Below are positions 9,394-18,237 of a stretch of 64,000 nucleotides of DNA, piece after piece (within the stretch, counting starts at the first letter, position 1; each line of letters begins with the position of its first letter). The notes under the pieces were generated by a model. The model had not been told where the DNA came from and ran no database searches. It saw only the letters and a program-made list of their open reading frames with translations. The stretch comes from Verrucomicrobiota bacterium (lineage in GTDB: Bacteria > Verrucomicrobiota > Verrucomicrobiia > Limisphaerales > J093). The position numbers and the translations under genes are program-made. The DNA lies in contig JADJWF010000004.1 in the NCBI GenBank assembly GCA_016716505.1, positions 186,001-250,000 of the forward strand, in the 5' to 3' direction.

Positions 9394-11043
9394 TCAGGTC
9401 GTTTTGCGCAGACGGTCTTTGATTCGCCGGATGTGGCCGCGGCCCATGCCCTTGACTTCGCAGCCCAGTTGGAGATAGCGGCGGATCTGGTCGTCATTGA
9501 GGATGCAGAAGCAATCCACCACCGCGCACGGTTTGCCGACTGCGCGCACCACCTCGTCGGGATTCAGCTTCAAATACTGCTCGTGTCGGACGGCCAGGAC
9601 GACCGCGTCCACGCCCCGCAGCGCCCGGTCCAGATCCTTCTCCACCCGAAGGTCCTTCAAGGCCTCCTGGCGATTGAAAAACCGGCTCAGACTGTGGCCC
9701 GCCGCCGGATAGGTGTCCTGCGCCTCAAACTCCCACCAGTGGTCCACGTAGGGGTCGTGGACCTTCACGTCCGCGCCCATCTCGGCGAGTTTGCGGACGA
9801 TGACTTCCGAGCCGCTGTAACGGGTGTCGCCCACGTCCTCGCGGTAGGAGGCTCCGAGCACGAGGACATCCGCAGCCGCCAGCGGTTTGCCCATGTTGCG
9901 CAGCGCGTCGCGAACCAGTTGCGGGGCGTGCAACGAGCGGGTGTCGTTGATGTCAATGGCCAGCGGCGTGATTTTGAAAATGTCGTCCTCGAAGCCGAAG
10001 ATGTGCTTGTACGACCACATGCCCAGACCGCCGTCCTTGGGCAGGCAGTAGCCGCCAATGCCCGGACCGGGAAAGATCATGTTCGAATGAGTGGGCCGCA
10101 CCTTGATGGCCTCGATGACCTTCCTTAGGTCCACGCCGTTGCGCTCGGCGAAGAGTGACCATTCGTCGAGGAAGGCGAGGATGGTCGCACGGTAGCTGTT
10201 TTCCACGATCTTGGCCGTTTCGGATTCGATCGGCCGGTCGAGCACCGTCAGCGGATACTTTTCGGTGTTGAGTACTTCGGTGAGAAACTTCCGCACCCGT
10301 TCGCGGGCTTCATCGTTGATGCCGCTGCACACGCGCCAGAAATCGCGGATCGAGGCCACGTAATTCCGGCCGGGCATCACGCGCTCGTAGCTGTGGGCCA
10401 GGAGCGGATCGCTGCTGATGCCGCGTCGCTCGAAGATCTTCTTCATGATCGGGTAGGCCACCTGCTCGGTCGTCCCGGGGGCAACGGTGGTTTCGATCAG
10501 CACCAGCGCTTGCGGGGGAATGTGTTCGGCGATCGTGCCCATCGAGGCCTCCAGGGCGTCCATGTCCGCGGCGCCCGTCCGGACGTTGCCCAGCGACTGC
10601 TTCAGGTAGTCGCACTGCACGTCCACCACCACCACGTCGGCCAGCTTCAACGCCTCTTCTGTGTAGGTGGCCACCAGCGTCTTCGTTTCTTTCACGCAGC
10701 GGCCGATGAGCCGATCCACCTCCGGGTCTTCCGCCTTGATCGGCGACTCGCCCCGGTTCAGCAGTGGGATCTTCCAGAAACTGCGCGGGCTGGGGCGCTG
10801 CATCCCGATGACAAACTTGCCCGGCTGGCCGGTTTTCCGATCACGCGAGTCGGCGACAACGGCCGCCATCACCGCTCCCACGAACCCCAAGCCGACCACC
10901 ACCACGATTTCGCGCCCCTGTTTGCGGTTGGCGGCGACCAGCTTCTGAAGCCGGGCAAATTCCTTGGGGTAATCGGTCTTCGAGGGCAGGGAGAATTGCT
11001 CACCCGAGGGACTGATGGAGAGAGTTTTCTGGTTTTTCTTCAT
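9394..11043 (-). CDS. UDP-glucose/GDP-mannose dehydrogenase family protein
   Basis: This 549-residue NAD-dependent enzyme oxidises a nucleotide sugar to its uronic acid, a precursor for exopolysaccharide or lipopolysaccharide. The N-terminal Rossmann fold shows VVVVGLGFVGAVMAAVVA (residues ~47-64). The central part has VLIETTVAPGTTE, and the active-site cysteine lies in GPGIGGYCLPKDGG. The C-terminal domain has VLVLGASYREDVGDTRYSG and ADVKVHDPYVD, which match the UDP-binding domain. It is about 100 residues longer than ordinary family members, with an N-terminal extension and insertions. I start at the ATG of MKKNQKT (11043); a GTG-like extension upstream has no family match. A NusG-like antiterminator precedes it by about 170 bp. 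Confidence 0.87.
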   Translation of the reverse strand: MKKNQKTLSISPSGEQFSLPSKTDYPKEFARLQKLVAANRKQGREIVVVVGLGFVGAVMAAVVADSRDRKTGQPGKFVIGMQRPSPRSFWKIPLLNRGESPIKAEDPEVDRLIGRCVKETKTLVATYTEEALKLADVVVVDVQCDYLKQSLGNVRTGAADMDALEASMGTIAEHIPPQALVLIETTVAPGTTEQVAYPIMKKIFERRGISSDPLLAHSYERVMPGRNYVASIRDFWRVCSGINDEARERVRKFLTEVLNTEKYPLTVLDRPIESETAKIVENSYRATILAFLDEWSLFAERNGVDLRKVIEAIKVRPTHSNMIFPGPGIGGYCLPKDGGLGMWSYKHIFGFEDDIFKITPLAIDINDTRSLHAPQLVRDALRNMGKPLAAADVLVLGASYREDVGDTRYSGSEVIVRKLAEMGADVKVHDPYVDHWWEFEAQDTYPAAGHSLSRFFNRQEALKDLRVEKDLDRALRGVDAVVLAVRHEQYLKLNPDEVVRAVGKPCAVVDCFCILNDDQIRRYLQLGCEVKGMGRGHIRRIKDRLRKTT

Positions 11044-11216
11044 TTGGCGCAGGTGTGGTAAGGGCTGCCAAGCCACGGGTCAAGCCAACGACCATCGAAC
11101 TTCATCCCGGTAATCCACCGGACACGCGCAAATCCACCGAAAGTTCAGACGCCCCCGCGGGCGTCTCTGCCTCGTGGCCAGTCTTCCGCCACCCGACCGG
11201 GCGGGACGGAGTCGGG

Positions 11217-11729
11217 TCAGATGAGTTCAAGCATGTCTGCGGACATTTTGACGGCCGCCGCCTGGCCGATGAAGTCGAGCCGTAATTGCACTTCTGTCAT
11301 CCCTTTGCGGCTTTCCACCCATCCCTCGATGCCTTGGAGCGGACCGGACTTGATGCGGACTTTGACACCGGCAGTGATCGTGGGCGCCAGCCGAACTTCC
11401 AGTTCCGTCTCCAGCGCTGCGAGGATGTCCTCGAGTTGCTGCTCAAATTCCTGCTGGTTGGGCGGTTCAAGCAGGTTCGCCACGTAGTCGCTCTGGAATA
11501 CCGGTTGCCGCTGCCGTTTGAGCAACTGGAGAAACACGTAACCCGGGAACAGCGGTTTGTGGAACACCTCCGTCTTCCCGCGATACTTCTTCACGCTCTT
11601 GTAGAGCGGCAGGGTGAATTTGAACCCCTGCCGACCGCAATACTCGGTCAGCTTCTTCTCGCACCGCGGCCGCGTGTGGGCCACGTACCAAAGCTGGAGC
11701 TCGTCTGCGTCGGGCTCGGGATTCCCCAT
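11217..11729 (-). CDS. NusG-like transcription antitermination protein (RfaH/UpxY type)
   Basis: The 170-residue protein has a NusG N-terminal domain (LQLWYVAHTRPRCEKKLTEY, then KPLFPGYVFLQL, residues ~10-85), a Glu/Leu-rich linker, and a C-terminal KOW domain (KVRIKSGPLQGIEGWVESRKG). It lacks the typical length and neighbours of housekeeping NusG, which lies by ribosomal protein genes. It therefore looks like a specialised paralogue such as RfaH, UpxY or LoaP, which keep RNA polymerase processive through long polysaccharide operons. The gene directly downstream makes nucleotide-sugar uronic acid, in line with that role. ATG 11729 is preferred over a GTG at 11747; a short AGG precedes the ATG. 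Confidence 0.8.
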   Translation of the reverse strand: MGNPEPDADELQLWYVAHTRPRCEKKLTEYCGRQGFKFTLPLYKSVKKYRGKTEVFHKPLFPGYVFLQLLKRQRQPVFQSDYVANLLEPPNQQEFEQQLEDILAALETELEVRLAPTITAGVKVRIKSGPLQGIEGWVESRKGMTEVQLRLDFIGQAAAVKMSADMLELI

Positions 11730-12021
11730 CGTCCTGTCGTCCTGCACGCGCGAAGATTCGCGGGGTGGCTTGCCGTGCTCAAGTGGAAGTTCGCGACCGC
11801 CGCGAACAGGCGGCGGAGAGCCGGCGCGAGAACCACCCGACCGCAGGCCTCACCCGGGGCGACGCTTCTGTCGCCGTCCGGTCTCGGTCGGGCTGCCCAG
11901 GGCTCCTGACGCGGGTTTGGGCGACCGGGGTGCCAGCCAACACGGCGCTATTCCTGGGTCTGAAGCATACCGATTTCCGCTGCGGCAGCGCCGGTCGAAA
12001 ACCAGAGGCGACCAGCGGAAT

Positions 12022-12474
12022 TCACTCTCTCCGTCGGGTGTCGAACCAGATCGTCACCGGACCGTCGTTGACCAACGCCACCTGCATGTCGGCGCCGAAC
12101 TCGCCCGTGGCCACCGGCCGGCCGAGGTCGGCTTCGAGCTGGCGCAGGAAGGCTTCGTAAAGGGGGATTGCCACGTCGGGTTTGGCGGCATCGGTGAAGG
12201 ACGGCCGATTACCCTTCCGGGTGCTGGCGAAGAGGGTGAACTGGCTGACCACCAGCGCCTCCCCGCCAATGTCCCCCACCGACCGGTTCATGAGGCCCTG
12301 TTCGTCGCTGAAGATGCGGAGCCGGGCGAGCTTGCCGCTGAGCCAGACGAGATCCTCGGTGGCATCCGTCGCTTCGATGCCCAGCAGAATTAGCAGGCCG
12401 CGGCCAATGGAGCACCGGACCACGCCCCGGATGCTGACCGTTGCCTGCGACACTCGTTGAACCACCGCGCGCAT
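12022..12474 (-). CDS. dtd: D-aminoacyl-tRNA deacylase
   Basis: DTD removes D-amino acids mischarged on tRNA. The 150-residue protein starts MRAVVQRVSQATVSI, the standard opening, and contains SQFTLFASTRKGNRPSF and, near the C-terminus, NDGPVTIWFDTRR, which carries the Gly-cisPro motif for chiral proofreading. The length matches the usual 145-150. The frame is open further upstream to 12516, but the family start at MRAVVQR (12474) is clear. It reads away from the neighbouring tRNA-Ser gene. Confidence 0.95.
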   Translation of the reverse strand: MRAVVQRVSQATVSIRGVVRCSIGRGLLILLGIEATDATEDLVWLSGKLARLRIFSDEQGLMNRSVGDIGGEALVVSQFTLFASTRKGNRPSFTDAAKPDVAIPLYEAFLRQLEADLGRPVATGEFGADMQVALVNDGPVTIWFDTRRRE

Positions 12475-12748
12475 AGCTGACGGAAGATTGGTCCCGGGAA
12501 GGCGGCCCGCCGGCAAGCCAAAACCCGCTGGCTTGGCTGGTCACGCAGTGGCATGAAAGAGCAGGAGCCGGCAGCGAATCCTTGGGGCTCGCGGCTCGCC
12601 GGCGGCGGGCGCAGAGGGGGATTTCGCCGAACCGGATGCCCTTGCCTCGGGGACAGGTCGGGCATAGCCTGCGGCCCAGGTTGGCGACCGCGGGCTCCGT
12701 TTCTGTCGGATGAAAGAGACAACGAAACGGGGCTTGGCCGCGCAAAAA

Positions 12749-12838
12749 GGAAGGGTGGCTGAGTGGTTGAAGGCACCTGACTCGAAATCAGGCCTAGGCG
12801 AAAGCCTAGCGTGGGTTCGAATCCCACCCCTTCCGCCA
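12749..12838 (+). tRNA. tRNA-Ser (anticodon CGA)
   Basis: A 90-base cloverleaf with acceptor stem GGAAGGG/CCCTTCC, D-arm GGCTGAGTGGTTGAAGGC, anticodon stem CCTGA/TCAGG around loop CTCGAAA (anticodon CGA, reading UCG), a long serine-type variable arm (CCTAGGC-GAAA-GCCTAG), and T-arm GTGGGTTCGAATCCCAC. The discriminator is G and the CCA end is encoded (12836-12838). Confidence 0.97.
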
Positions 12839-12887
12839 CGCGCGGCCCGTCGGCACCGTTTCCGCAGTCCCCGGAGAGGGTGACCGC

Positions 12888-13553
12888 ATGAATCCGTTCT
12901 TGATCGCCATCGCCGGCGGCAGCGGAGCGGGCAAGACTTGGCTGGCCCGGGAGCTGGCGGGAAGGTTGTCCCCGCACGCAGCGGTGCTGTCGCTGGATGA
13001 CTTCTACCGCGACCTTTCTCATTTGCCGGTGTCCGAACGAAGTCGCCAGGATTTCGATGTTCCCACCGCCATTGACTGGCCCTGCTTCGTACGGGCGATG
13101 CGGCGGATTCGACAGGGACAGCCGGCCGTTTTGCCCCGCTATGACTTTCCCACCCACACGCGCCTCAAGGAGGACCACCAGTGGACCCCGGTGGCGGTCG
13201 TCATCGTGGAAGGCTTGTGGCCTTACTGGCGCAGCGATCTGGAGAAACTTTTCGATTGGCGGTGGTTCAAGCGAGGGACGGCCGCGTTGCGGCAGGCGCG
13301 GCGACTGCGACGCGACCGGATCGAGCGGGGCCGGACGACAACGGAGGTCGAGGCGAAGTGGCGGAACCAAGTGATACCCGGCCATATCCGGTTCGTTCAA
13401 CCGCAGTTGGAAAGGGCACAGGTTGTCTTGCCGGGTGTGGTAACAGGAGAACGGCTGGACTGGCTCGCAGCAAAGATCCGTTGGCTGGTGGGGTTGGACG
13501 GCCATCAACCTGCACTCCGGACCGGCGGTCGTGGCTGCAGCCGCCGTTGCTGA
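12888..13553 (+). CDS. Uridine kinase-like P-loop nucleoside kinase
   Basis: A 221-residue P-loop protein beginning MNPFLIAIAGGSGAGKTWLA (Walker A at residues ~10-18). LSLDDFYRD and the DFDVPTAIDW segment match the uridine kinase/phosphoribulokinase fold, as do PRYDFPTHTR and VVIVEGLWPY. The lid region RRLRRDRIERGRT is arginine-rich as in uridine kinases. It would phosphorylate a nucleoside such as uridine with ATP or GTP, but the region around 'FDWRWFKRG' departs from classical Udk where 'FVDTD' is expected, so the substrate is open. The last ~20 residues (RTGGRGCSRRC) look like read-through sequence without family match. It follows tRNA-Ser by 49 bp. Confidence 0.72.
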   Translation: MNPFLIAIAGGSGAGKTWLARELAGRLSPHAAVLSLDDFYRDLSHLPVSERSRQDFDVPTAIDWPCFVRAMRRIRQGQPAVLPRYDFPTHTRLKEDHQWTPVAVVIVEGLWPYWRSDLEKLFDWRWFKRGTAALRQARRLRRDRIERGRTTTEVEAKWRNQVIPGHIRFVQPQLERAQVVLPGVVTGERLDWLAAKIRWLVGLDGHQPALRTGGRGCSRRC

Positions 13554-13629
13554 CGAGGGCGGATGCCGTGTTCACGGGGAGCCCCAAGGAAGGGTTGCGC
13601 GCGGCGTTCTCCATCGCGAGAGTTCTTCC

Positions 13630-15798
13630 ATGCGCGCAGCCCTTGCCTCTGGTTCTACCTCCACTGAAAGCCGGCATTCGTCCGGCCCCAACCGGCCGGC
13701 GATTCCCTTGAGGTGGCCGAATCGGCAACGGGTGCGCCTGCCCTGTTTGCTCGCGCTATCGCTCACTCTGGCCGGGGCGGGGGCTGCCGTCGGGAACGCG
13801 GCCGTCCGCGAGATCGTGGTGACCAACGATTTCACCTTGGAGAAGGACGCCCGCCTGGCGGCACGGCTCGTGGTGCGCGCGAACCATGTGACCATTGACG
13901 GCCAGGGGGCGACGCTCGTCGGCCCGGCCGCTCCCGGTGATACCAACGCGCTGGCAACAGCCGGAGTGGGCGTGTTGCTGGACGGCGTCGCCAACGTCAC
14001 GGTGCGGAATCTGAACGCACACGGTTTCACCATCGGCCTGCGGGCACGGGAGGCCCGCGCCGTGACGATCGAAGGCTGCGACTTCTCGGACAACTACCAC
14101 AATCCCCGCCACGGCTGGGGCGAGTTGCCACCCGGCGGGGGCATCCTGTTCGAACGCGTTCGTCAGAGCGTGCTGCGAAAGAACCGCGCCAATCGGGTCT
14201 GGGACGCGCTTCATCTGGTCGAGTCCGACGAGAATCTGGTTGAAGAAAACGACTTCTCCCGCTGTTCGAACACTTGCGCGAAGCTGTGGCGCTCCAGCCG
14301 CAATCGCTTCCTCACGAACAACCTCAGCTACGGCATCCGGATTGATCGCGAGGCCGGGGAAGTCCACGCGCGCGACTCCACCTCGGTGCTGATCGAGAGC
14401 GGATCGGACGACAACTACTGGTATCGGAACGACATCACGCACGGCGGCGACGGGGTCTTCATCCGCGTGCTGAACGGCTGGGTGTCGCGCGGCAACGTGT
14501 TCGTCGAGAACGATACCTCCTACGCGAACAACAACTGCGTCGAGTCATGGAGTCCCGGCAACACGTACATCCGCAACCGCGCCAACCACGGCAGCTACGG
14601 GTTCTGGCTGGGCGGCAGCGATCAGACCGTGTTGATCGGCAACGAGGCCGCTTACAACGGACTGACGAACGGCTATCACAACGCGCCCGAGCCGGGTTTC
14701 GGTCACGGCGGCATTGTCATCGTGGGCGGTCCGTCTTCGCACACGCTGATCGCCGGCAACCACGTGCATCACAACAACGGCGGCGGGATTGTGTTCCGGG
14801 GCGACTCGGGCAGCCAGGGCGCGCGCTGGCGGACGCATCACTGGGTCGTGCAGGAAAACCGCATCGAACACAACCGGTTTGGCGTTTGGGGCCGATGGGG
14901 CAGCGCGATCCATCTCGCGAACAACCGCTTCACCGGCAACGCGGTGGACACCCATCTGGACGATGTACAGGAGCTGTACCAGCCGTCGCCGGACTTCGCG
15001 GTGCGGCAGGCACCGATCGCACGCCTGAACGGGCCCGAAGTCGTCCGCGTCGGAGAGCGCGTGCGCTTTGACGCCAGCGCGTCATCCGATCCGGCGGGCC
15101 GGGTGGTGCAGTATCGCTGGCATTGGTCGGGCGGGCCGGTGGCGACGCCGGTGATGGAGACGGTGTTCTCCGCGCCCGGCTTTGAACGGGTCAGCCTGAC
15201 GGTTCACAACGGGACCCTCGCCGATCTGGCCTGGCGCGACGTGCTGGTGGTGCGCCCGGTGCGGGAGGAACTGGGAACGGAGGGCGACGCCGGCCGCTGG
15301 GGTTTCGAGTGCGAAGGCGATCCGGAAGGGCGGGGACGGGTGATTTTTCAGGATGAGGCTGGCGCGTTGGTGGGCGGGCGGTGCGTCCGCTTTCGCGCGG
15401 ACCCGTATCCAGGCCAATACGTTTCTGCCGTGTATCCACGGGCGCGCGATGGCGGATGGGACTGGCGCGGACGGACGCGGATCAGTTTCTGGATCCGGGC
15501 GGAGAACGAGAACATCCCGAGCTGGCAGAACGCCGGTCCGGTCGTGCGGCTCCACGGACCGCGTGGCTGGCTTGAGTTCAAACCCGCTGGCGACAGGAAT
15601 GTTCTCGGTGACCCGCCGTTCAGCGAGGCACGGTGGCTCTGGCTGCCGGTGGAAATCCCCCTGGCGGGAGATGCGGCCTGGCTGGTAACGCGCCACGGCG
15701 AATTCGACTGGCGGCGGGTGGACGCAGTCAGCATCGCGCTTGATTCGTGGGGTTGGCAACCGTTCACGGTGTGGCTGGATGGTTTGACCGTGGATTAG
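13630..15798 (+). CDS. Secreted right-handed parallel beta-helix protein with PKD domain
   Basis: A large (722-residue) exported protein. After a basic N-terminus, LPCLLALSLTLAGAGAAVGNA is a signal peptide. Residues ~55-460 form a right-handed parallel beta-helix, seen in repeating strands with Asn ladders such as VTVRNLNAHGF, NLVEENDFSRCSNT, NTYIRNRANHGSYGFWLGGS and TLIAGNHVHHNNGGGIVF. About residues 460-540 form a PKD-like beta-sandwich (APIARLNGPEVVRVGERVRFDASAS). The C-terminal ~180 residues look like a carbohydrate-binding jelly roll. Such proteins bind or cleave extracellular polysaccharides, but catalytic residues cannot be assigned. The ATG at 13630 is chosen because the signal peptide follows it. 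Confidence 0.8.
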   Translation: MRAALASGSTSTESRHSSGPNRPAIPLRWPNRQRVRLPCLLALSLTLAGAGAAVGNAAVREIVVTNDFTLEKDARLAARLVVRANHVTIDGQGATLVGPAAPGDTNALATAGVGVLLDGVANVTVRNLNAHGFTIGLRAREARAVTIEGCDFSDNYHNPRHGWGELPPGGGILFERVRQSVLRKNRANRVWDALHLVESDENLVEENDFSRCSNTCAKLWRSSRNRFLTNNLSYGIRIDREAGEVHARDSTSVLIESGSDDNYWYRNDITHGGDGVFIRVLNGWVSRGNVFVENDTSYANNNCVESWSPGNTYIRNRANHGSYGFWLGGSDQTVLIGNEAAYNGLTNGYHNAPEPGFGHGGIVIVGGPSSHTLIAGNHVHHNNGGGIVFRGDSGSQGARWRTHHWVVQENRIEHNRFGVWGRWGSAIHLANNRFTGNAVDTHLDDVQELYQPSPDFAVRQAPIARLNGPEVVRVGERVRFDASASSDPAGRVVQYRWHWSGGPVATPVMETVFSAPGFERVSLTVHNGTLADLAWRDVLVVRPVREELGTEGDAGRWGFECEGDPEGRGRVIFQDEAGALVGGRCVRFRADPYPGQYVSAVYPRARDGGWDWRGRTRISFWIRAENENIPSWQNAGPVVRLHGPRGWLEFKPAGDRNVLGDPPFSEARWLWLPVEIPLAGDAAWLVTRHGEFDWRRVDAVSIALDSWGWQPFTVWLDGLTVD

Positions 15799-15944
15799 AC
15801 CGGGTCCGGCGGTGTGAAAGATCGGTTCCCGGGTTGGCCGGCACTGGCGCCACTCTCGGCGACTACCTTGCGGCGAAAACAACGGGCTGCCTGCCCGAAC
15901 GACGGGCCTGAAGGCAGCCCCGGGCGTGGTCGTGGGGGGGCCGC

Positions 15945-16553
15945 TTACGGCGCCGGCAACCGCGGTTGCTCTAAATCCCTTTGCCACCAGCCGCGGCCCT
16001 CGCGGCGGGCGGTGCGTTCCGCTTGGAGGAACTCCCACTGCTGGCGGAGCGGCAGGGTACGAATCTGTTCGCGCTGCACCCGGCCGAAGCCTTGCCGCAG
16101 GGTGAGCACGTTCACGTTGGTGCCCTCCACGAAGGCAACCCCCAGCCCGGTGCGCGCCTGTGGATTGCTCACCAGTAACTCGATGACCAGCGGCCGGCCC
16201 GCGATAGTCCGGTCGAGGTGACCGCGGGCGGCCTCGAGCAGGGATCGCGCGCCGCTCTGGGCGTTGGTTATGGCTCCGTCCAACACGACACCCGCCAGGC
16301 CGATGTTGAGGGCGACCCCGTTGGTGCCGCGGAACTCGAAGCCAAGGCCGCTGTAGGCGCGAACACCTTGGCCCTCCAGTCGAGGGTGGCCCTCCGCTGG
16401 CGCCGGCTTGCGGTGCCAAGCCAGCTCCCCGAGGTCGCGGAGCGGCGCCAGCGCCTCGCGATGCTGGTAGAGCATCACGGCCACCACGACCCAGAAGGTC
16501 CAGAACAGCGCCACACCCAAACGGTGCAGAAACCAAAATGGAGACATGCTCAA
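15945..16553 (-). CDS. Membrane-anchored protein with a degenerate SNase-like fold
   Basis: A 202-residue protein with one N-terminal membrane helix (FWTFWVVVAVMLY). Residues ~75-195 resemble the staphylococcal nuclease fold: VVLDG...RSLLEAARGHLDRTIAGRPLVIEL, then EGTNVNVLTLRQGFGRV, and QAERTARREGRGWW. These align with the SNase strand 'G..VN..LVRQG.A.V' and the final helix 'AE..AR....G.W'. The catalytic 'D.YGR' arginine is not kept (ARTGLGVAF in its place), so hydrolysis is unlikely. This is my alignment by eye and needs a profile search. It overlaps the upstream gene by 4 bp (ATGA) and ends a six-gene MacAB-like unit. Confidence 0.6.
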   Translation of the reverse strand: MSMSPFWFLHRLGVALFWTFWVVVAVMLYQHREALAPLRDLGELAWHRKPAPAEGHPRLEGQGVRAYSGLGFEFRGTNGVALNIGLAGVVLDGAITNAQSGARSLLEAARGHLDRTIAGRPLVIELLVSNPQARTGLGVAFVEGTNVNVLTLRQGFGRVQREQIRTLPLRQQWEFLQAERTARREGRGWWQRDLEQPRLPAP

Positions 16554-17218
16554 CCTTGCTCCTTGGGTTCGCTCCCCGGGCCGGCGCCCTCCGGCCCGGC
16601 CGCCGGCGAAGGCGTTGGAGTGGGTGGCACTTGCGCCGGCGTCGGCACCGCGACACCGGGCAGCGGAGAATTCAGAGCGAGGGCCTCCAAGAGCCGGCTC
16701 ACCAAGGGCGATCGGTGCGGATTGCCCTCGCCGGCGAGCCCCAGCAGGAGCCGTCGCGCCTCGTCATGTTCGAACACCGACTTCGAGCGCAGCAACTCCG
16801 CCGCAAAGAGCCGCTCCAAGCGCGAACCGGGCGTCGAGTTTATCAGCCCAAAGACGAACGGCAGCGGCAGCCACGGCCGCCGCACGCCGGCGAGGAAGCA
16901 CAGCCAGCGGACCAGCCGATGATGGCTTCGGGCATGGCCCCAGCGGATGAGCCGCCAGCGGGGCTCAGGGGAATCAGCGCCGCCCGACAACGGATCCGTC
17001 AGGGGGTTCGACACCAGCCGGCCGACCACGACCGGCGCCCAGGCCGCTGCCGCCGCGACGGCCAAGGCCAGAGTCATGCCCATCCACACCGTGCCGGACA
17101 GCCCGCCGGCTCCGGCCCCGTCGAGCGGAGTTTGGTTCACCTGAATCAGGCCGTAGATCAGCCCGGCCGTGAGCGTGAGGCGCAACAGTGTGGCCATGGC
17201 GGGAAAAGCGTCCGTCAA
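16550..17218 (-). CDS. Unknown membrane protein in the MacAB-like operon
   Basis: I do not recognise this 222-residue protein. It has two N-terminal membrane helices (LLRLTLTAGLIYGLIQV and MGMTLALAVAAAAAWAPVVVGRL), a possible third around RWLCFLAGVRRPWLPLPFVFGLI, a helical Glu/Arg/Leu region and a Pro/Gly-rich tail. It overlaps genes on both sides by 4 bp. The frame opens with TTG at 17218, inside the adaptor stop codon; an ATG at 17197 (MATLLRL) is the alternative start. Tight coupling implies it works with the export system or with the SNase-like protein after it. Confidence 0.65.
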   Translation of the reverse strand: MTDAFPAMATLLRLTLTAGLIYGLIQVNQTPLDGAGAGGLSGTVWMGMTLALAVAAAAAWAPVVVGRLVSNPLTDPLSGGADSPEPRWRLIRWGHARSHHRLVRWLCFLAGVRRPWLPLPFVFGLINSTPGSRLERLFAAELLRSKSVFEHDEARRLLLGLAGEGNPHRSPLVSRLLEALALNSPLPGVAVPTPAQVPPTPTPSPAAGPEGAGPGSEPKEQG

Positions 17219-18237
17219 GAGCCGCCGGCCAGGAATTCCACCTTCGCGCTGAGTTCCGGCGTGAGGAACTTGTCCGGATTCAGGATCTGGACCTTGATCT
17301 GGAGGGTGCCCTTTTGGCGGCTGGCTTCCGGCGCGATCTCAGCCACGACCCCTTCGTAGTCCCGATCAAGGTACGCCTCCGGGCTGACCCGGCACTTCTG
17401 GCCAAGGAAGACTTTCGAGACGTCCGTCTCGTTGAGGTCAATCTCGACCTGCAGGTCCTTGGGGTCGGCCACGGAGATCAGCGCCGTGCTGGGCCCGCGC
17501 GTGCCCCCGAAACTCTGCGGGGTCACCAGCTCGTTCGGGTCCACCATCTTCTCGAGCACCACGCCGTTGATCGGCGAGCGGATGACACACCAGTCGAGGT
17601 AGGTTTTCGTCAGCGCGATCTGTCCCTCCACCTCACGTACCATGGCCCTGGCCGCTTCGACCGCCAGACGGGCGTCGTCTTCCAGTTGCTCGGATTCGAT
17701 GCGCTGCGCGGCGAGCTGGCGGATGCGGCGGTGGGCCAGTTCCGCCTTTTCCAGGTTGATCCTGGCCGACTCCAGCCGCGCCGTCTGCTCCGCCAGGCGG
17801 GCCCGGTACTCCGCGTCGTCCAGCAGCACGACCACCTGGTCGTTGGTCACGATGTCGCCCTTGCGGACGCCGATCCACTTCACGACGCCCATGAAGCGCG
17901 GGCTGAGCTCGATGCGCTCGCGGTTGATGATGTAGCCGCTGACGATGAGCACGGGATCGGTCGCGTTGGTGGTGGAGGTGGCCGGTCTCACACTTGCGGA
18001 GACGGCGGTTCCCGTCCCCGATCGTGCGGCGGCCGGACCGGAGTTGCTGGCGCTGGCGTCAGTGGGCTTGCCGGCCCCGCGGAAAACGCGTTCCCCCTCC
18101 GGTTTCCAGAACTGCGTTTGGTAGAGCGCCACCACGGTGATGACCGCCACGCCGATCAGGATGGTGTACAAGGTGCCCCGCGATCGGCGCTTGGCCGCAG
18201 GGTTGATTTTCAGGCTGGCCAGTTTGTCCTGGTTCAT
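17215..18237 (-). CDS. HlyD/MacA-type periplasmic efflux adaptor
   Basis: A 340-residue membrane-fusion protein. It has one N-terminal anchor helix (LYTILIGVAVITVVALY), then a lipoyl-like half (VDPVLI..GYIINRERIELSPRFMGVVKWIGVRKGDIVTNDQVVV in the family pattern), a coiled-coil hairpin rich in Glu/Arg/Ala (YRARLAEQTARLESARINL), a second lipoyl half (VIRSPINGVVLEKMV) and beta-barrel domains ending in QIKVQILNPDKFLTPEL. It bridges an inner-membrane ABC transporter to the cell exterior. I start at MNQDKLASL (18237), which overlaps the permease stop by 4 bp; the longer frame upstream is a shadow of the permease. Confidence 0.88.
   Translation of the reverse strand: MNQDKLASLKINPAAKRRSRGTLYTILIGVAVITVVALYQTQFWKPEGERVFRGAGKPTDASASNSGPAAARSGTGTAVSASVRPATSTTNATDPVLIVSGYIINRERIELSPRFMGVVKWIGVRKGDIVTNDQVVVLLDDAEYRARLAEQTARLESARINLEKAELAHRRIRQLAAQRIESEQLEDDARLAVEAARAMVREVEGQIALTKTYLDWCVIRSPINGVVLEKMVDPNELVTPQSFGGTRGPSTALISVADPKDLQVEIDLNETDVSKVFLGQKCRVSPEAYLDRDYEGVVAEIAPEASRQKGTLQIKVQILNPDKFLTPELSAKVEFLAGGS

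Noticed and set aside
12390..13508. 372-codon minus-strand frame across tRNA-Ser and the uridine-kinase-like gene
   Set aside because: It runs through a tRNA gene and is antisense to a P-loop kinase.
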